Positions 1 through 13,380 of a DNA stretch of 64,000 bases are shown piece by piece; positions within the stretch are counted from its first letter, which is position 1; each line of letters opens with the position of its first letter. The DNA comes from Klebsiella africana. Its GTDB lineage: Bacteria > Pseudomonadota > Gammaproteobacteria > Enterobacterales > Enterobacteriaceae. The DNA lies in the NCBI RefSeq assembly GCF_020526085.1, contig NZ_CP084874.1, forward strand, positions 372,001 to 436,000, read 5' to 3'. The notes under the pieces were generated by a model, which had not been told where the DNA came from, did no database searches, and worked only from the letters and a program-made list of their open reading frames with translations. Both the position numbers and the translations under genes were made by a program.

Positions 1-509
1 AAACGTTCCGCGCGCCGGCGCTGTACCCGGAGCAATCAATGGCTGTGGCGACGACGCACGACCTGCCCACCCTCCGCGGCTACTGGGAAAGCGGCGATCT
101 GACGTTAGGTAAAGCGCTGGGCCTCTATCCTGATGAGGTGGTGCTGCGCGGACTGTACCAGGACCGCGAACTGGCGAAGCAAGGGCTGCTGGACGCGCTG
201 CATAAGTACGGCTGTCTGCCCAAGCGCGCCGGACATAAGGCCTCGCTGATGAGCATGACGGGGATCCTCAACCGGGGGATGCAGCGTTACATTGCCGACA
301 GTAACAGTGCGCTGCTGGGCCTGCAGCCGGAAGACTGGCTGGAGATGGCATCGCCGGTTAACATTCCGGGCACCAGCACGGAGTACCCGAACTGGCGCCG
401 GAAGCTGTCCGTCACCCTTGAGCAGATGTTTGCCGATGAACGGGTCAATAAGCTAATTAAGGATCTGGATAAACGGCGCAAGGCGGCGAGCAAGAAAGCC
501 GCCTCCTGA
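1..509 (+). CDS. malQ: 4-alpha-glucanotransferase (amylomaltase), 3' end only
   Basis: About 169 C-terminal residues of MalQ, read in frame from base 3 to the stop at 507-509. The start lies outside the window. MalQ transfers maltosyl and longer dextrinyl groups between maltodextrins in the cytoplasm during maltose use. The GH77 signature THDLPTLRGYW is visible at the left edge, followed by the family's usual end (NIPGTSTEYPNWRRK and a basic Lys/Arg/Ala tail). E. coli MalQ is about 694 residues, so roughly a quarter is seen here. The reading frame is intact. An internal Met at base 39 is not a start, because the conserved sequence continues upstream of it. Confidence 0.95.
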   Translation, partial: TFRAPALYPEQSMAVATTHDLPTLRGYWESGDLTLGKALGLYPDEVVLRGLYQDRELAKQGLLDALHKYGCLPKRAGHKASLMSMTGILNRGMQRYIADSNSALLGLQPEDWLEMASPVNIPGTSTEYPNWRRKLSVTLEQMFADERVNKLIKDLDKRRKAASKKAAS

Positions 510-556
510 TAACTTCCTGCCGCGCGCTCCTCTGCGCGGCGAAGGGTATGTCCAAT

Positions 557-595
557 AAAAAAGGCCGGCCCGCTTCACGCGGACCGGCCTTTTTC
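557..595. terminator. Bidirectional intrinsic terminator between malQ and gntT
   Basis: A GC-rich stem (AAGGCCGG...CCGGCCTT, loop near ttca) is flanked by an A-run on the left and a T-run on the right, so it can end transcription from both sides. It sits between the convergent malQ and gntT stops. Confidence 0.85.
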
Positions 596-611
596 TGTGC
601 TGAGAGTGACC

Positions 612-1928
612 TTACACTACCATCCCCAGCAGCAGACAGCCCACCAGGCCGCAGACTGAGATAATGGTTTCCAGCACCGACCAGGACTTGATGGTCTCGC
701 CGATGGTCAGGTTAAAGTACTCTTTGAACAGCCAGAAGCCCGGATCGTTGACATGGGAGAAGATAACGCTGCCGGAGCCAACGGCGATAACCATCAGCTC
801 CGGGCTGACGCCGGTGGTGGCGATCAGCGGCGCGGCAATCCCGCCCGCGGTGATGGCGGCCACGGTTGCTGAACCCAGCGCGATACGCAGCACTGCGGCG
901 ATAGACCACGCCATAAACAGCGGAGACATGTTTGATTCGTGCATGATAGAGGCGATGTATTTATCCATGCCGCTATCTACCAGCACCTGCTTGAAGGCGC
1001 CGCCGCCGCCGATGATCAACAGCATCATGGCGATGATTTTGATCGAAGAGGTCAGGGTATCGTTGATCTGCTCCATGGAGCGGCCGCGGTTCAAACCGAA
1101 GGTGAACAGGGCAATCAGTACCGCAATCAGGGTAGCCATCACCGGGTCGCCGAAGAACTCGGCAATTGGCAGGAAGGCGTGGCCTTTCGGCAGGATCATC
1201 TCGGCCACGGCGCGCATCGCCATCAGGATCACCGGAACCAGCGAGGTCCAGACGCTGACGCCAAAGCCTGGCATCTCTTCTTCAGTGAACACTTTCGGGT
1301 TATGCAGGCCTTCCGGGATCGGCTTATCAATGCCTTTCAGGAAGTGCGCAAACACCGGCCCTGCCAGGATAACCGTCGGGATAGCCAGAATGGTGCCGTA
1401 GAGCAGCGTTTTGCCCATATCGGCATGGAAGATGGTGGCAATCGCTGTCGGACCCGGATGCGGCGGCAGGAAGCCGTGGGTGACGGAGAGCGCGGCGGCC
1501 ATCGGTACGCCGACGTACAGCAGCGGAATACGGGCCGAAGCGGCGATGGTGAACACCAGCGGCAGCATCAGCACGAAGCCCACCTCGTAGAACAAGGCGA
1601 AGCCAACGGTGAAGCCGGTCAGGACCACCGCCCACTGAATATGCTTTTTACCGAACTTATTGATAAGGGTAGTGGCGATACGCTGGGCGCCGCCGCAGTC
1701 TGCCAGCAGTTTACCGAGCATGGCGCCGAAGCCCATGATCAGCGCGAGGCTGCCAAGGGTACCGCCAACGCCGTTCTTGATGGAGACGATCACTTTATCC
1801 AGTGGCATACCCTGCATTAATCCGACGGCGAGCGCCACCAGAACCAGCGCAATGAAACCGTTCATTTTGAAACGGATCATTAACAGCAATAACAGGGCAA
1901 CCCCGATAGCAACGATGACTAATGGCAT
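612..1928 (-). CDS. gntT: High-affinity gluconate:H+ symporter
   Basis: 438 residues, the same length as E. coli GntT, in the GntP family of gluconate permeases. The inner-membrane protein imports gluconate with protons. The sequence is almost entirely hydrophobic segments joined by short loops (about a dozen or more likely spans). Family-typical stretches include GFLPPHPGPTAIA and the C-terminal NDPGFWLFKEYFNLT. The start MPLVIVAIG matches the family. Two GntR-type operators lie upstream on the same strand, which fits induction by gluconate. GntT, GntU and GntP paralogues are similar, but the length, the sequence and the position beside malQ and nfuA support GntT. Confidence 0.93.
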   Translation of the reverse strand: MPLVIVAIGVALLLLLMIRFKMNGFIALVLVALAVGLMQGMPLDKVIVSIKNGVGGTLGSLALIMGFGAMLGKLLADCGGAQRIATTLINKFGKKHIQWAVVLTGFTVGFALFYEVGFVLMLPLVFTIAASARIPLLYVGVPMAAALSVTHGFLPPHPGPTAIATIFHADMGKTLLYGTILAIPTVILAGPVFAHFLKGIDKPIPEGLHNPKVFTEEEMPGFGVSVWTSLVPVILMAMRAVAEMILPKGHAFLPIAEFFGDPVMATLIAVLIALFTFGLNRGRSMEQINDTLTSSIKIIAMMLLIIGGGGAFKQVLVDSGMDKYIASIMHESNMSPLFMAWSIAAVLRIALGSATVAAITAGGIAAPLIATTGVSPELMVIAVGSGSVIFSHVNDPGFWLFKEYFNLTIGETIKSWSVLETIISVCGLVGCLLLGMVV

Positions 1929-1948
1929 GATTTACCTGGCCTTAATTT

Positions 1949-1960
1949 GTTATGGGTAAC
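1949..1960 (-). promoter_or_regulatory. Possible second GntR operator near the gntT start
   Basis: GTTATGGGTAAC is a palindrome (GTTA-N4-TAAC) 20 bases upstream of the gntT ATG, with the same core as the better site at 2091-2106. E. coli gntT is known to carry two GntR sites, one at the promoter and one downstream in the leader. The pairing here is inferred from that. Confidence 0.45.
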
Positions 1961-2090
1961 GTCAAAGTTAGAACCTGTAGAGCATCCGCTCCGTCAGGGA
2001 GCTAAATAGTCCGGCACCGTAAATGCTTGCATTATCCTTACCCAGAGAAAGGATAGCTGGCTATTTTTTTGCCGGTGGTGCCTGAAGTGG

Positions 2091-2106
2091 ATGATACGGG
2101 TAACAT
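2091..2106 (-). promoter_or_regulatory. GntR operator overlapping the probable gntT promoter
   Basis: On the minus strand the site reads ATGTTACCCGTATCAT, a 16-base imperfect palindrome of the GntR operator type. Its last six bases, TATCAT, also make a good -10 element. No strong -35 is seen, which fits an activator-dependent promoter (E. coli gntT needs CRP), but I could not find a convincing CRP site. The leader from here to the gntT ATG is about 160 bases, and the stretch 1929-2233 holds no other gene. Confidence 0.72.
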
Positions 2107-2233
2107 GTGAGGGTTGAGAATCACCTGACGGGGGAAAATGTTAAATATGAGACTTAAGTCATACTCTTTCCCCGGTTTTTGCCGGTCGTTTAGCGAGAGA
2201 TGTTGCGCGGTAACACAGAATGGATAATACGAT

Positions 2234-2254
2234 CCGGCGGCAGGCTGCCGCCGG
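2234..2254 (-). terminator. Perfect 10-bp-arm palindrome after nfuA, possible terminator or 3' stabiliser
   Basis: CCGGCGGCAG and CTGCCGCCGG are exact inverted arms around a single base, 10 bases past the nfuA stop on the minus strand. There is no clean U-run after the stem (the sequence continues atcgtatt), so intrinsic termination is only possible. A REP-like or RNA-end-protecting role is the alternative. Confidence 0.5.
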
Positions 2255-2263
2255 AGGAAGGAC

Positions 2264-2839
2264 TTAGTAGTAGGAGTGCTCGCCGCGCTGGTGCTCGGTC
2301 AGATCGCGAACCCCTTTCAGCTCCGGAAACTCGTTCAGCAGCTGTTTTTCAATACCTTCTTTCAGGGTCACGTCGACCATCGAGCAGCCGTTGCATCCGC
2401 CGCCGAACTGCAGGATAGCCAGACCGTCGTCGGTTATCTCCATCAGCGACACGCGGCCGCCGTGGCCTGCCAGCTGCGGGTTAATTTGCGACTGCAGCAG
2501 GTACTCGACGCGCTCCATCAGCGGGGCATCGTCAGAGACTTTGCGCATTTTGGCGTTCGGCGCTTTCAGCGTTAGCTGCGAGCCGAGCTGGTCAGTGACG
2601 AAATCAATTTCAGCGTCTTCCAGATAGGGCGCGCTGAGCTCATCGACATAGGCGGTCAGCTGTTCAAATTTCAGCGCCGTGTCGGTGTCTTCCACCGCAT
2701 CCGGTGGGCAGTAGGATACGCCGCACTCAGCGTTTGGGGTGCCGGGATTAATCACAAATACGCGAATTTGCGTCCCTTCTTCCTGATTTGCCAGCAGTTT
2801 GGCAAAGTGCGCTTGTGCAGCATCGGAAATACGGATCAT
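2264..2839 (-). CDS. nfuA: Fe-S biogenesis carrier NfuA
   Basis: 191 residues, as in E. coli. NfuA carries a [4Fe-4S] cluster to client enzymes in the cytoplasm, mainly under iron starvation or oxidative stress. The N-terminal degenerate A-type carrier domain covers about residues 1-100. The C-terminal Nfu domain has the cluster-binding CNGC motif at C149 and C152. The protein is followed by a strong palindrome and preceded by a near-consensus IscR type 1 site, so it is probably repressed by holo-IscR and raised when clusters are scarce. The frame is complete with no anomalies. Confidence 0.97.
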   Translation of the reverse strand: MIRISDAAQAHFAKLLANQEEGTQIRVFVINPGTPNAECGVSYCPPDAVEDTDTALKFEQLTAYVDELSAPYLEDAEIDFVTDQLGSQLTLKAPNAKMRKVSDDAPLMERVEYLLQSQINPQLAGHGGRVSLMEITDDGLAILQFGGGCNGCSMVDVTLKEGIEKQLLNEFPELKGVRDLTEHQRGEHSYY

Positions 2840-2851
2840 AGCGTTGGCCTA

Positions 2852-2876
2852 ATAGTTGACTATTTTACTGGGTTAT
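2852..2876. promoter_or_regulatory. IscR type 1 binding site upstream of nfuA
   Basis: On the plus strand the 25 bases from 2852 begin ATAGTTGACT and end GGGTTAT. By my hand comparison they agree with the IscR type 1 pattern (ATASYYGACT...YAGTCRRSTAT) at about 22 of 25 positions. E. coli nfuA (yhgI) is a known type 1 target of [2Fe-2S]-IscR. The site lies 12 bases before the nfuA start, between nfuA and gntX. Confidence 0.75.
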
Positions 2877-2897
2877 AATACGCCCATCAGCGGGGGT

Positions 2898-3572
2898 CTA
2901 CAAGGTACGGCACAAACACCATACCTGAACCGTCGCGGCGCCGTTTCGCAAAAGCAGGCGGGATATCTCGGCGACGGTGCTGCCGGTCGTGACGACATCA
3001 TCCACCAGAGCGATATGGAGTCCTCGCACGGCAAATTCAAGCTGAAAGGCATTTTTCAGGTTTTGCCTGCGCTGGCGGGCATTGAGCGAATGCTGGACGG
3101 CGCCGGCTCGCAGGCGCGTCAGGCCTTCGCGATGCCAGAAACATCCTCGCCAGCGGGCTAACGGCCGGCATAGCTCGTCGCACTGATTATAACCCCGGCG
3201 CCATCGGCGGCGATGCCACAGCGGCACCCCGACCAGAGCGTCTACTGGCGGTAAATCGTCACGCTGCAGAAGGCGCAGCTGCAGCAGGCGTGCCAGGGCG
3301 GGCCCCAGCTCCGGACGATGATGAAACTTCAGCTGCTGCAGCAGACCGCTCAGCGGCGGGCGATAGTCATTGACCGCTACCAGCCAATGCCAGGGAGGGG
3401 GCTTTTGCAGGCAGCGACCGCAGGGGAGATGAGGTGTCGCCGCCGGCAGGCCACACTGCGGGCAGAGCGGGGGGCTGGCGAGCAGGGCGCGGCTGCAGCG
3501 GGAGCAGATCCCCCAGCGGGCGACCGCCAGCGGCATTTGGCATAGCCAGCATAAGCTGTGTGCTGTTAGCAT
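2898..3572 (-). CDS. gntX: ComF-family phosphoribosyltransferase-like protein GntX
   Basis: 224 residues from the start MLTAHSLCWLCQ, chosen because it matches E. coli GntX. A longer in-frame start 21 codons upstream would overlap the bioH promoter region. Four N-terminal CxxC-type pairs (CWLC, CSRC, CPQC, CGRC) suggest a zinc ribbon. The C-terminal half is a type I phosphoribosyltransferase fold with the PRPP-binding signature VDDVVTTGSTVAE. It is a homologue of competence protein ComF. Its cellular role is not settled; in E. coli it has been linked to gluconate use and to growth on DNA. It is divergent from bioH, 38 bases apart. Confidence 0.9.
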   Translation of the reverse strand: MLTAHSLCWLCQMPLAVARWGICSRCSRALLASPPLCPQCGLPAATPHLPCGRCLQKPPPWHWLVAVNDYRPPLSGLLQQLKFHHRPELGPALARLLQLRLLQRDDLPPVDALVGVPLWHRRRWRRGYNQCDELCRPLARWRGCFWHREGLTRLRAGAVQHSLNARQRRQNLKNAFQLEFAVRGLHIALVDDVVTTGSTVAEISRLLLRNGAATVQVWCLCRTL

Positions 3573-3610
3573 AATTGGCCTTCTGTCCAGAAAAAAGAGA
3601 ACGGTAACGG

Positions 3611-4384
3611 ATGAACGACATCTGGTGGCAAACAATCGGCGAAGGGGATTGTCATCTTGTGCTGCTGCACGGCTGGGGGCTGAACGCTCAGGTATGGGAT
3701 TGCATTACGCCGCAGCTGGCTTCGCATTTTACCCTCCACCTGGTGGATCTGCCGGGCTATGGCCGCAGCGGCGGGTTTGCGGCGATGTCGCTGGAGGCGA
3801 TGGCGCAGCGGGTGCTGGAGCAGGCCCCTCCACGGGCGGTGTGGTTAGGCTGGAGCCTGGGCGGGCTGGTGGCCAGCCAGGTCGCGATTATGCACCCGGA
3901 ACGCGTGCAGGCGCTGGTGACGGTTGCTTCTTCTCCCTGTTTCGCGGCCCGCGACGACTGGCCCGGCATTAAGCCTGAAGTGCTGGCCGGGTTTCAGCAG
4001 CAACTGAGCGACGATTTCCAGCGTACCGTCGAGCGGTTTCTCGCCTTGCAAACCATGGGAACGGAGAGCGCGCGTCAGGATGCGCGGGCGTTAAAGCAGG
4101 CGGTGCTCTCGCTGCCGATGCCTTCCGCTGAGGCGCTGAACAGCGGACTCGAAATCCTCAGAACTGTCGATCTGCGCCAGGCGCTGGTCGGGCTGCCGAT
4201 GCCGTTTCTGCGGCTGTATGGCCGGCTGGATGGACTGGTGCCGCGTAAGATCGTCCCGTTGCTGGATGATCTGTGGCCGGAAAGCACGTCAATTATCTTT
4301 GATAAGGCCGCGCATGCGCCGTTCGTTTCCCATCCCGAGGCCTTCTGCGAGCCGCTGCTGGCGTTGAAAACGCGGCTGGGGTAA
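3611..4384 (+). CDS. bioH: Pimeloyl-[ACP] methyl ester carboxylesterase
   Basis: 257 residues. BioH removes the methyl ester from pimeloyl-ACP methyl ester, ending the BioC/BioH route to the pimelate part of biotin. It is a cytoplasmic alpha/beta hydrolase with a complete catalytic triad: Ser82 in the nucleophile elbow GWSLGG, Asp207 in YGRLDGLVP and His235 in KAAHAPF. The [10 protein letters not shown] stretch near residues 20-29 forms the oxyanion-hole region. It stands apart from the bio operon, as in E. coli. Confidence 0.97.
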   Translation: MNDIWWQTIGEGDCHLVLLHGWGLNAQVWDCITPQLASHFTLHLVDLPGYGRSGGFAAMSLEAMAQRVLEQAPPRAVWLGWSLGGLVASQVAIMHPERVQALVTVASSPCFAARDDWPGIKPEVLAGFQQQLSDDFQRTVERFLALQTMGTESARQDARALKQAVLSLPMPSAEALNSGLEILRTVDLRQALVGLPMPFLRLYGRLDGLVPRKIVPLLDDLWPESTSIIFDKAAHAPFVSHPEAFCEPLLALKTRLG

Positions 4385-4430
4385 TTTTTTTCGCCACGCC
4401 ATGGTAAAAGGGCCATTCCTAGCAATACTT

Positions 4431-4487
4431 AGGTTGTTACGGTGGTTGATTATTTCAATCCGCCACCGTGACCTACAATAACAACCT
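4431..4487 (+). repeat. Long nested inverted repeat upstream of the DUF1471 gene
   Basis: Outer arms AGGTTGTTA (4431-4439) and TAACAACCT (4479-4487) enclose inner arms CGGTGG (4440-4445) and CCACCG (4463-4468), with GATT/AATC pairing near the loop. The right side bulges by about ten bases between the inner and outer arms. It ends 17 bases before the ATG at 4505, close to the ribosome binding site. It could be a leader hairpin that affects translation, or an operator. There is no U-run, so it is not a standard terminator. Confidence 0.6.
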
Positions 4488-4504
4488 TATGGAGAGTAGA
4501 GGCT

Positions 4505-4774
4505 ATGAAACTTGTTACAGGAATGGTTGCATCTCTGGTGATAGGCACCCTGTCTTTTGGCGCATTCGCCGCGAAAGAGATCCAAAAAGAAGACGTGGCG
4601 AAGATGAATCTGACCAAGGTCGGCAGCATTACGACCTCCAGGACGACGTCGCCGATGGACGCTCGACGCGATCTGTCGAAAAAAGCCGATGAGCTGGGTG
4701 GGAAATACTTTGTGGTGATTGCCGGGCAGAAAAACGAAAAAACCGTACACGCTAACGCTGACGTTTATAAATAA
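4505..4774 (+). CDS. Small periplasmic DUF1471 (YdgH/BhsA/McbA-like) protein
   Basis: 89 residues. A clear signal peptide ends at AFA before AKEIQ (about residue 22). The mature part has the DUF1471 pattern: an N-terminal strand, SPMDARRDLSKKADELGGKYFVV, and a C-terminal HANADVYK like that of YhcN. These small secreted proteins are linked to stress responses, biofilm and acid or oxidant exposure in enterics, but no reaction is known. The gene stands alone between bioH and feoC, with its own strong leader hairpin and a terminator, so it is probably a single-gene unit. E. coli K-12 has an unrelated gene (yhgA/rpnA) here, as I recall. Confidence 0.8.
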   Translation: MKLVTGMVASLVIGTLSFGAFAAKEIQKEDVAKMNLTKVGSITTSRTTSPMDARRDLSKKADELGGKYFVVIAGQKNEKTVHANADVYK

Positions 4775-4783
4775 TCCAGTCAT

Positions 4784-4811
4784 AAAAAAACGGGCCTGCT
4801 GGCCCGTTTTT
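4784..4811. terminator. Bidirectional terminator between the DUF1471 gene and feoC
   Basis: The stem CGGGCC-tgct-GGCCCG has a run of seven A on the left and five T on the right, so it serves both convergent genes. Confidence 0.88.
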
Positions 4812-4862
4812 CACGGATGTTTCACTCGTATGACCGCGTTGCGCGACCAGGACTTACACCTT

Positions 4863-5102
4863 TCATCGCAGCGTCCACCACTCCTGCTGGCACGCGACTT
4901 TTCCTTCAGGACAGCTCTTACAACTGCCGGATAGGCAACCTTCGCTCGTTTCGCTGATCCGTACCACCTTACCCATGGCTTCCATCCGTTCCAGCATCGC
5001 GTCAATCATTGGCTGAGGCGTCTGCAGGCGAGCACTGAGCTGTTTTGCCTCCATGCGGCCCTGTAGGGCCAGCATATCGCGGACTTCTATTAACGACGCC
5101 AC
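4863..5102 (-). CDS. feoC: FeoC, [Fe-S]-binding partner of the ferrous iron transporter
   Basis: 79 residues: an N-terminal winged-helix fold followed by a cysteine cluster C56, C61, C64 and C71 that can bind an Fe-S cluster. In Klebsiella and Salmonella, FeoC binds FeoB and protects it from proteolysis. Its start is nine bases past the feoB stop, so it is the last gene of the feoABC operon. Confidence 0.93.
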   Translation of the reverse strand: MASLIEVRDMLALQGRMEAKQLSARLQTPQPMIDAMLERMEAMGKVVRISETSEGCLSGSCKSCPEGKVACQQEWWTLR

Positions 5103-5111
5103 AGGCCCTCC

Positions 5112-7430
<2,319 letters not shown>

Positions 7431-7458
7431 ATTTCAGACTCTTGTGCCGGGCCAGCCG

Positions 7459-7935
<477 letters not shown>

Positions 7936-8061
7936 TTAATTAAGGTTTCTTAAGTTAACGAAATGAAAATATTAATTTCGCTGTCTTTCAGACGTGGAAT
8001 AAAAGCAGGTTATCAGAAACAACTGAACCTGTTTTGCGCGTGATGGCGATGGCCTGGTCAT

Positions 8062-8092
8062 GAAAAGAAAACTGCCCCTGGAACAGGGGCAG
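8062..8092 (-). terminator. Intrinsic terminator after tex
   Basis: CTGCCCCTG-gaa-CAGGGGCAG forms a 9-bp stem. On the minus strand it is followed by TTTTCTTTT, just past the tex stop. Confidence 0.85.
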
Positions 8093-8099
8093 AGAGGGA

Positions 8100-10430
8100 T
8101 TAGCGTTTTTTACCCATCGCCGCGGCGAGGGCATCCATCATTGCGCTGTTGCCGGCAAGCTGTGTCTCGCGGCCGCGAGGTTTGGCGGCTTTCGCGGCCG
8201 GGCGGTTGCCCTGCGGGCGATCCTGACCACCGCCGCGGCGGGCGTTGCTGTCACCCGGCTGCTCGTCGAGACGCATGGTCAGGGCGATGCGCTTACGTGG
8301 CAGATCGACTTCCATGACCTTGACCTTGACGATGTCGCCCGCTTTCACCACGGTGTGCGGATCCTCTACAAACCGGTCAGAAAGCGACGAAATGTGTACC
8401 AGTCCATCCTGATGAACGCCGATATCAACAAACGCGCCGAAGTTGGTGACGTTGGTGACGGCACCTTCCAGAATCATTCCCGGCAGCAGGTCATTCATGG
8501 TCTCCACACCATCGGCGAACTTCGCGGTCTTAAACTCCGGACGCGGATCGCGGCCCGGTTTTTCCAGCTCTTTGATAATGTCGGTGACCGTCGGGACGCC
8601 AAACTTCTCATCGGTGAAATCCACAGCCTTCAGGTGGCGCAGCGCACTGCTATTGCCCATCAGATCTTTCAGCGCCTGCTGGGTGGCGGCCAGAATACGT
8701 TCGACCACCGGGTAAGCTTCCGGGTGAACGGTGGAGGCATCCAGTGGGTTGTCGCCGTGGTTGATACGCAGGAAGCCCGCGCACTGTTCAAAGGCTTTCG
8801 GCCCCAGACGGCTGACTTTCAGCAACTGCTGGCGGTTCTGGAACTGACCATTCTCGTCGCGCCAGGCGACGATGTTCTGCGCCATCATGCGGGTCAGGCC
8901 GGCGACGCGGGTCAGCAGCGGAACGGAGGCGGTGTTCAGGTCAACGCCGACGGCGTTCACGCAGTCTTCCACCACCGCGTCCAGCTTACGCGCCAGCTGG
9001 GTCTGGCTGACATCGTGCTGATACTGGCCGACGCCAATGGATTTCGGGTCGATTTTCACCAGCTCGGCCAGGGGATCCTGCAGACGGCGGGCGATGGAGA
9101 CCGCGCCGCGCAGCGACACGTCAAGATCCGGAAACTCCTGCGCCGCCAGCTCGGAGGCGGAGTAAACGGAAGCCCCGGCTTCGCTGACGATCACCTTCTG
9201 GGCGGTGACCTTCGGGAACTGCTTCTGCACGTCGAGGAAGAAACGCTCAGTTTCACGCGAGGCGGTACCGTTGCCGATGGCCACCAGCTCAACGTTGTAC
9301 TTCTCACACAGCGCGGCGACGGCGACGGCCGCTTTGGCGGCCTGGCCGGTGTGTGGATAGATGGTATCGGTAGCGACCAGTTTGCCGGTACCGTCAACCA
9401 CGGCGACTTTCACCCCGGTGCGCAGGCCCGGGTCGAGTCCCATGGTGGCCCGCAGTCCGGCGGGCGCGGCCATCAGCAGGTCGTGCAGGTTGCGGGCGAA
9501 GACGTTGATGGCTTCGTCCTCCGCGCGTTCGCGCACGGTGCCCATCAGCTCGGTTTCGAGATGCATCAGGACTTTGATCCGCCAGGTCCAGCTGACGACG
9601 CCTTTACGCCAGCTGTCCGCTGGGGCGTTATTCAGGCGCAGGCCCAGGTGGTCGATAATAATTTGTTCGCCGTGGCTCTCTTTCGGCGGCTCGTCAAACT
9701 GTGGGTCGGCGTTTAAAGAGAGCTGCAGGACGCCTTCGTTGCGACCGCGGAACATCGCCAGCGCGCGATGCGACGGCACGGTGGAGATGGGTTCATGGTG
9801 ATCGAAGTAGTCGCGGAATTTGGCGCCTTCCTCTTCTTTGCCGCTGACGACAGTGGAGACCAGGTGGGCGTTTTTCCACAGATAGTCACGGACCTTCGCC
9901 AGCAGCGCGGCGTCTTCGGCAAACCGCTCCATCAGAATATAGCGCGCACCGTCCAGCGCCGCTTTGCTGTCGGCTACGCCCTTATCGGCATCAATATATT
10001 TTGCGGCCTCCGCTTCCGGATCGTGGGACGGTTCGTTCCACAGCAGGTCAGCCAGCGGTTCCAGTCCGGCTTCGATGGCGATCTGCCCGCGGGTACGGCG
10101 CTTCGGCTTGTACGGCAGGTAGAGATCTTCCAGTTCGGTTTTGCTGAGCGTGGTGTTAATGGCTTTTTCCAGCGCGTCGGTCAGTTTGCCCTGTTCAGCG
10201 ATGGATTTGAGGATCGCCTGACGACGGTCTTCCAGTTCGCGCAGATAGCCGAGGCGAGTTTCCAGATTACGCAGCTGCGTGTCATCCAGACCGCCGGTGA
10301 CTTCTTTACGATAACGTGCAATAAACGGCACGGTGTTCCCTTCATCAAGCAGGCGAACGGCAGCTTCTACCTGTTCGGCTCTGGCCTGAAGTTCACCCGC
10401 AATAATGCGGCAGAGCGAATCATTCATCAT
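8100..10430 (-). CDS. tex: Tex/YhgF, S1-domain RNA-binding transcription accessory protein
   Basis: 776 residues (E. coli YhgF 773). Domains in order: an N-terminal Tex helical region, a YqgF/RNase H-like domain ([17 protein letters not shown] near the middle), a helix-hairpin-helix region ([15 protein letters not shown]) and a C-terminal S1 RNA-binding domain ([22 protein letters not shown]), with a basic Gly/Arg-rich tail. Tex binds nucleic acids and is related to eukaryotic Spt6. In other bacteria it affects transcription and stress tolerance. MMNDS is the start in E. coli too. Confidence 0.95.
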   Translation of the reverse strand: MMNDSLCRIIAGELQARAEQVEAAVRLLDEGNTVPFIARYRKEVTGGLDDTQLRNLETRLGYLRELEDRRQAILKSIAEQGKLTDALEKAINTTLSKTELEDLYLPYKPKRRTRGQIAIEAGLEPLADLLWNEPSHDPEAEAAKYIDADKGVADSKAALDGARYILMERFAEDAALLAKVRDYLWKNAHLVSTVVSGKEEEGAKFRDYFDHHEPISTVPSHRALAMFRGRNEGVLQLSLNADPQFDEPPKESHGEQIIIDHLGLRLNNAPADSWRKGVVSWTWRIKVLMHLETELMGTVRERAEDEAINVFARNLHDLLMAAPAGLRATMGLDPGLRTGVKVAVVDGTGKLVATDTIYPHTGQAAKAAVAVAALCEKYNVELVAIGNGTASRETERFFLDVQKQFPKVTAQKVIVSEAGASVYSASELAAQEFPDLDVSLRGAVSIARRLQDPLAELVKIDPKSIGVGQYQHDVSQTQLARKLDAVVEDCVNAVGVDLNTASVPLLTRVAGLTRMMAQNIVAWRDENGQFQNRQQLLKVSRLGPKAFEQCAGFLRINHGDNPLDASTVHPEAYPVVERILAATQQALKDLMGNSSALRHLKAVDFTDEKFGVPTVTDIIKELEKPGRDPRPEFKTAKFADGVETMNDLLPGMILEGAVTNVTNFGAFVDIGVHQDGLVHISSLSDRFVEDPHTVVKAGDIVKVKVMEVDLPRKRIALTMRLDEQPGDSNARRGGGQDRPQGNRPAAKAAKPRGRETQLAGNSAMMDALAAAMGKKR

Positions 10431-10530
10431 GGCTTTTAATTCATCTTTAGGGTCAAAAATCAGGGACTAGTTATACGGACTGACGGCTGAAAATGCCAGC
10501 CGCGCCGGGCGTCTCTCGGAAAGTTCTTGT

Positions 10531-11004
10531 CTATTTTACGTATTCGATCTCGTTGACATACCAGCTGGCTTCGCCCGCCGGGGTGTTCACAATGGCCAGA
10601 TCGCCGACCTCTTTTTTTAGCAGCGCACGTGCCATCGGCGAGTCGATGGAGATATAGTCTTTGCGGCCAAAAATTTCATCGTAACCGACGATGCGAAAGC
10701 GTTTGATATCGCCTTCATCGTTCTCTATTTCCACCCAGGCGCCGAAGAAGACCTTGCCTTCCTGCTGCGGTGAATAATCAACGATCTTTAACTGTTCCAG
10801 ACATTTGGTCAGATAGCGGACCCGGCGATCGATCTCCCGCAGGCGCTTTTTGTTGTACTGATAGTCCGCGTTCTCGCTGCGGTCCCCGAGGCTGGCGGCC
10901 CAGGTCACCTTTTTGGTCACTTCCGGGCGCTCCTGGCGCCACAGGTAGTCCATTTCCTGCTTCAGTTTTTCATATCCCTCGCGGGTGATCAGCGGCGTTT
11001 TCAT
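10531..11004 (-). CDS. greB: Transcript cleavage factor GreB
   Basis: 157 residues from MKTPLITREGYEKL, the family start. The 43 codons of open frame upstream are not conserved and cover the promoter. GreB enters the RNA polymerase secondary channel and stimulates cleavage of backtracked RNA. The N-terminal coiled coil carries the acidic tip (LGDRSENADYQYNKKRLREID), and the C-terminal FKBP-like domain binds polymerase. It is divergent from ompR, 227 bases apart. The 100-base gap to tex holds only a small CGGCTG/CAGCCG inverted repeat at 10484-10502. Confidence 0.96.
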   Translation of the reverse strand: MKTPLITREGYEKLKQEMDYLWRQERPEVTKKVTWAASLGDRSENADYQYNKKRLREIDRRVRYLTKCLEQLKIVDYSPQQEGKVFFGAWVEIENDEGDIKRFRIVGYDEIFGRKDYISIDSPMARALLKKEVGDLAIVNTPAGEASWYVNEIEYVK

Positions 11005-11231
11005 CGTGAGTTCAACCTTCTGACAGTCTGTCGTTGCGCACAATTTGTAGCGCGTAATAATACCGACAGGATAAATACTGTGTCTTATGATTAAATGTAT
11101 ACTTAACCTGCTGTTAAATATGCTTTGTAACAATTTAGCCTGGAATATATACCAGATTTAGCTGGTGAGCGCGCCGGGCTTTTTTGAGAATACGCACTGA
11201 CTATTGCAGTGAACCTTTGGGAGTACAAACA

Positions 11232-13303
<2,072 letters not shown>

Positions 13304-13340
13304 TCGCATCCGCGGTTGGCGGCTCAGGACGTTGCACAAC

Positions 13341-13366
13341 AAAAAGCCGGGCAAGCCCGGCTTTTT
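13341..13366. terminator. Bidirectional terminator between envZ and pckA
   Basis: AAAAAGCCGGGC-aa-GCCCGGCTTTTT is a perfect stem with A- and T-runs on both sides, between the convergent envZ and pckA stops. Confidence 0.92.
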
Positions 13367-13380
13367 CACCTTTGCGCCCG

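Noticed and set aside
2041..2170. CRP site upstream of gntT
   Set aside because: GTGAT and TCAC half-sites are ten bases apart instead of six, so the match fails.
8355..9716. 453-codon open frame antisense to tex
   Set aside because: Shadow of a GC-rich gene, rich in Gly, Arg, Gln and His, with no domain.
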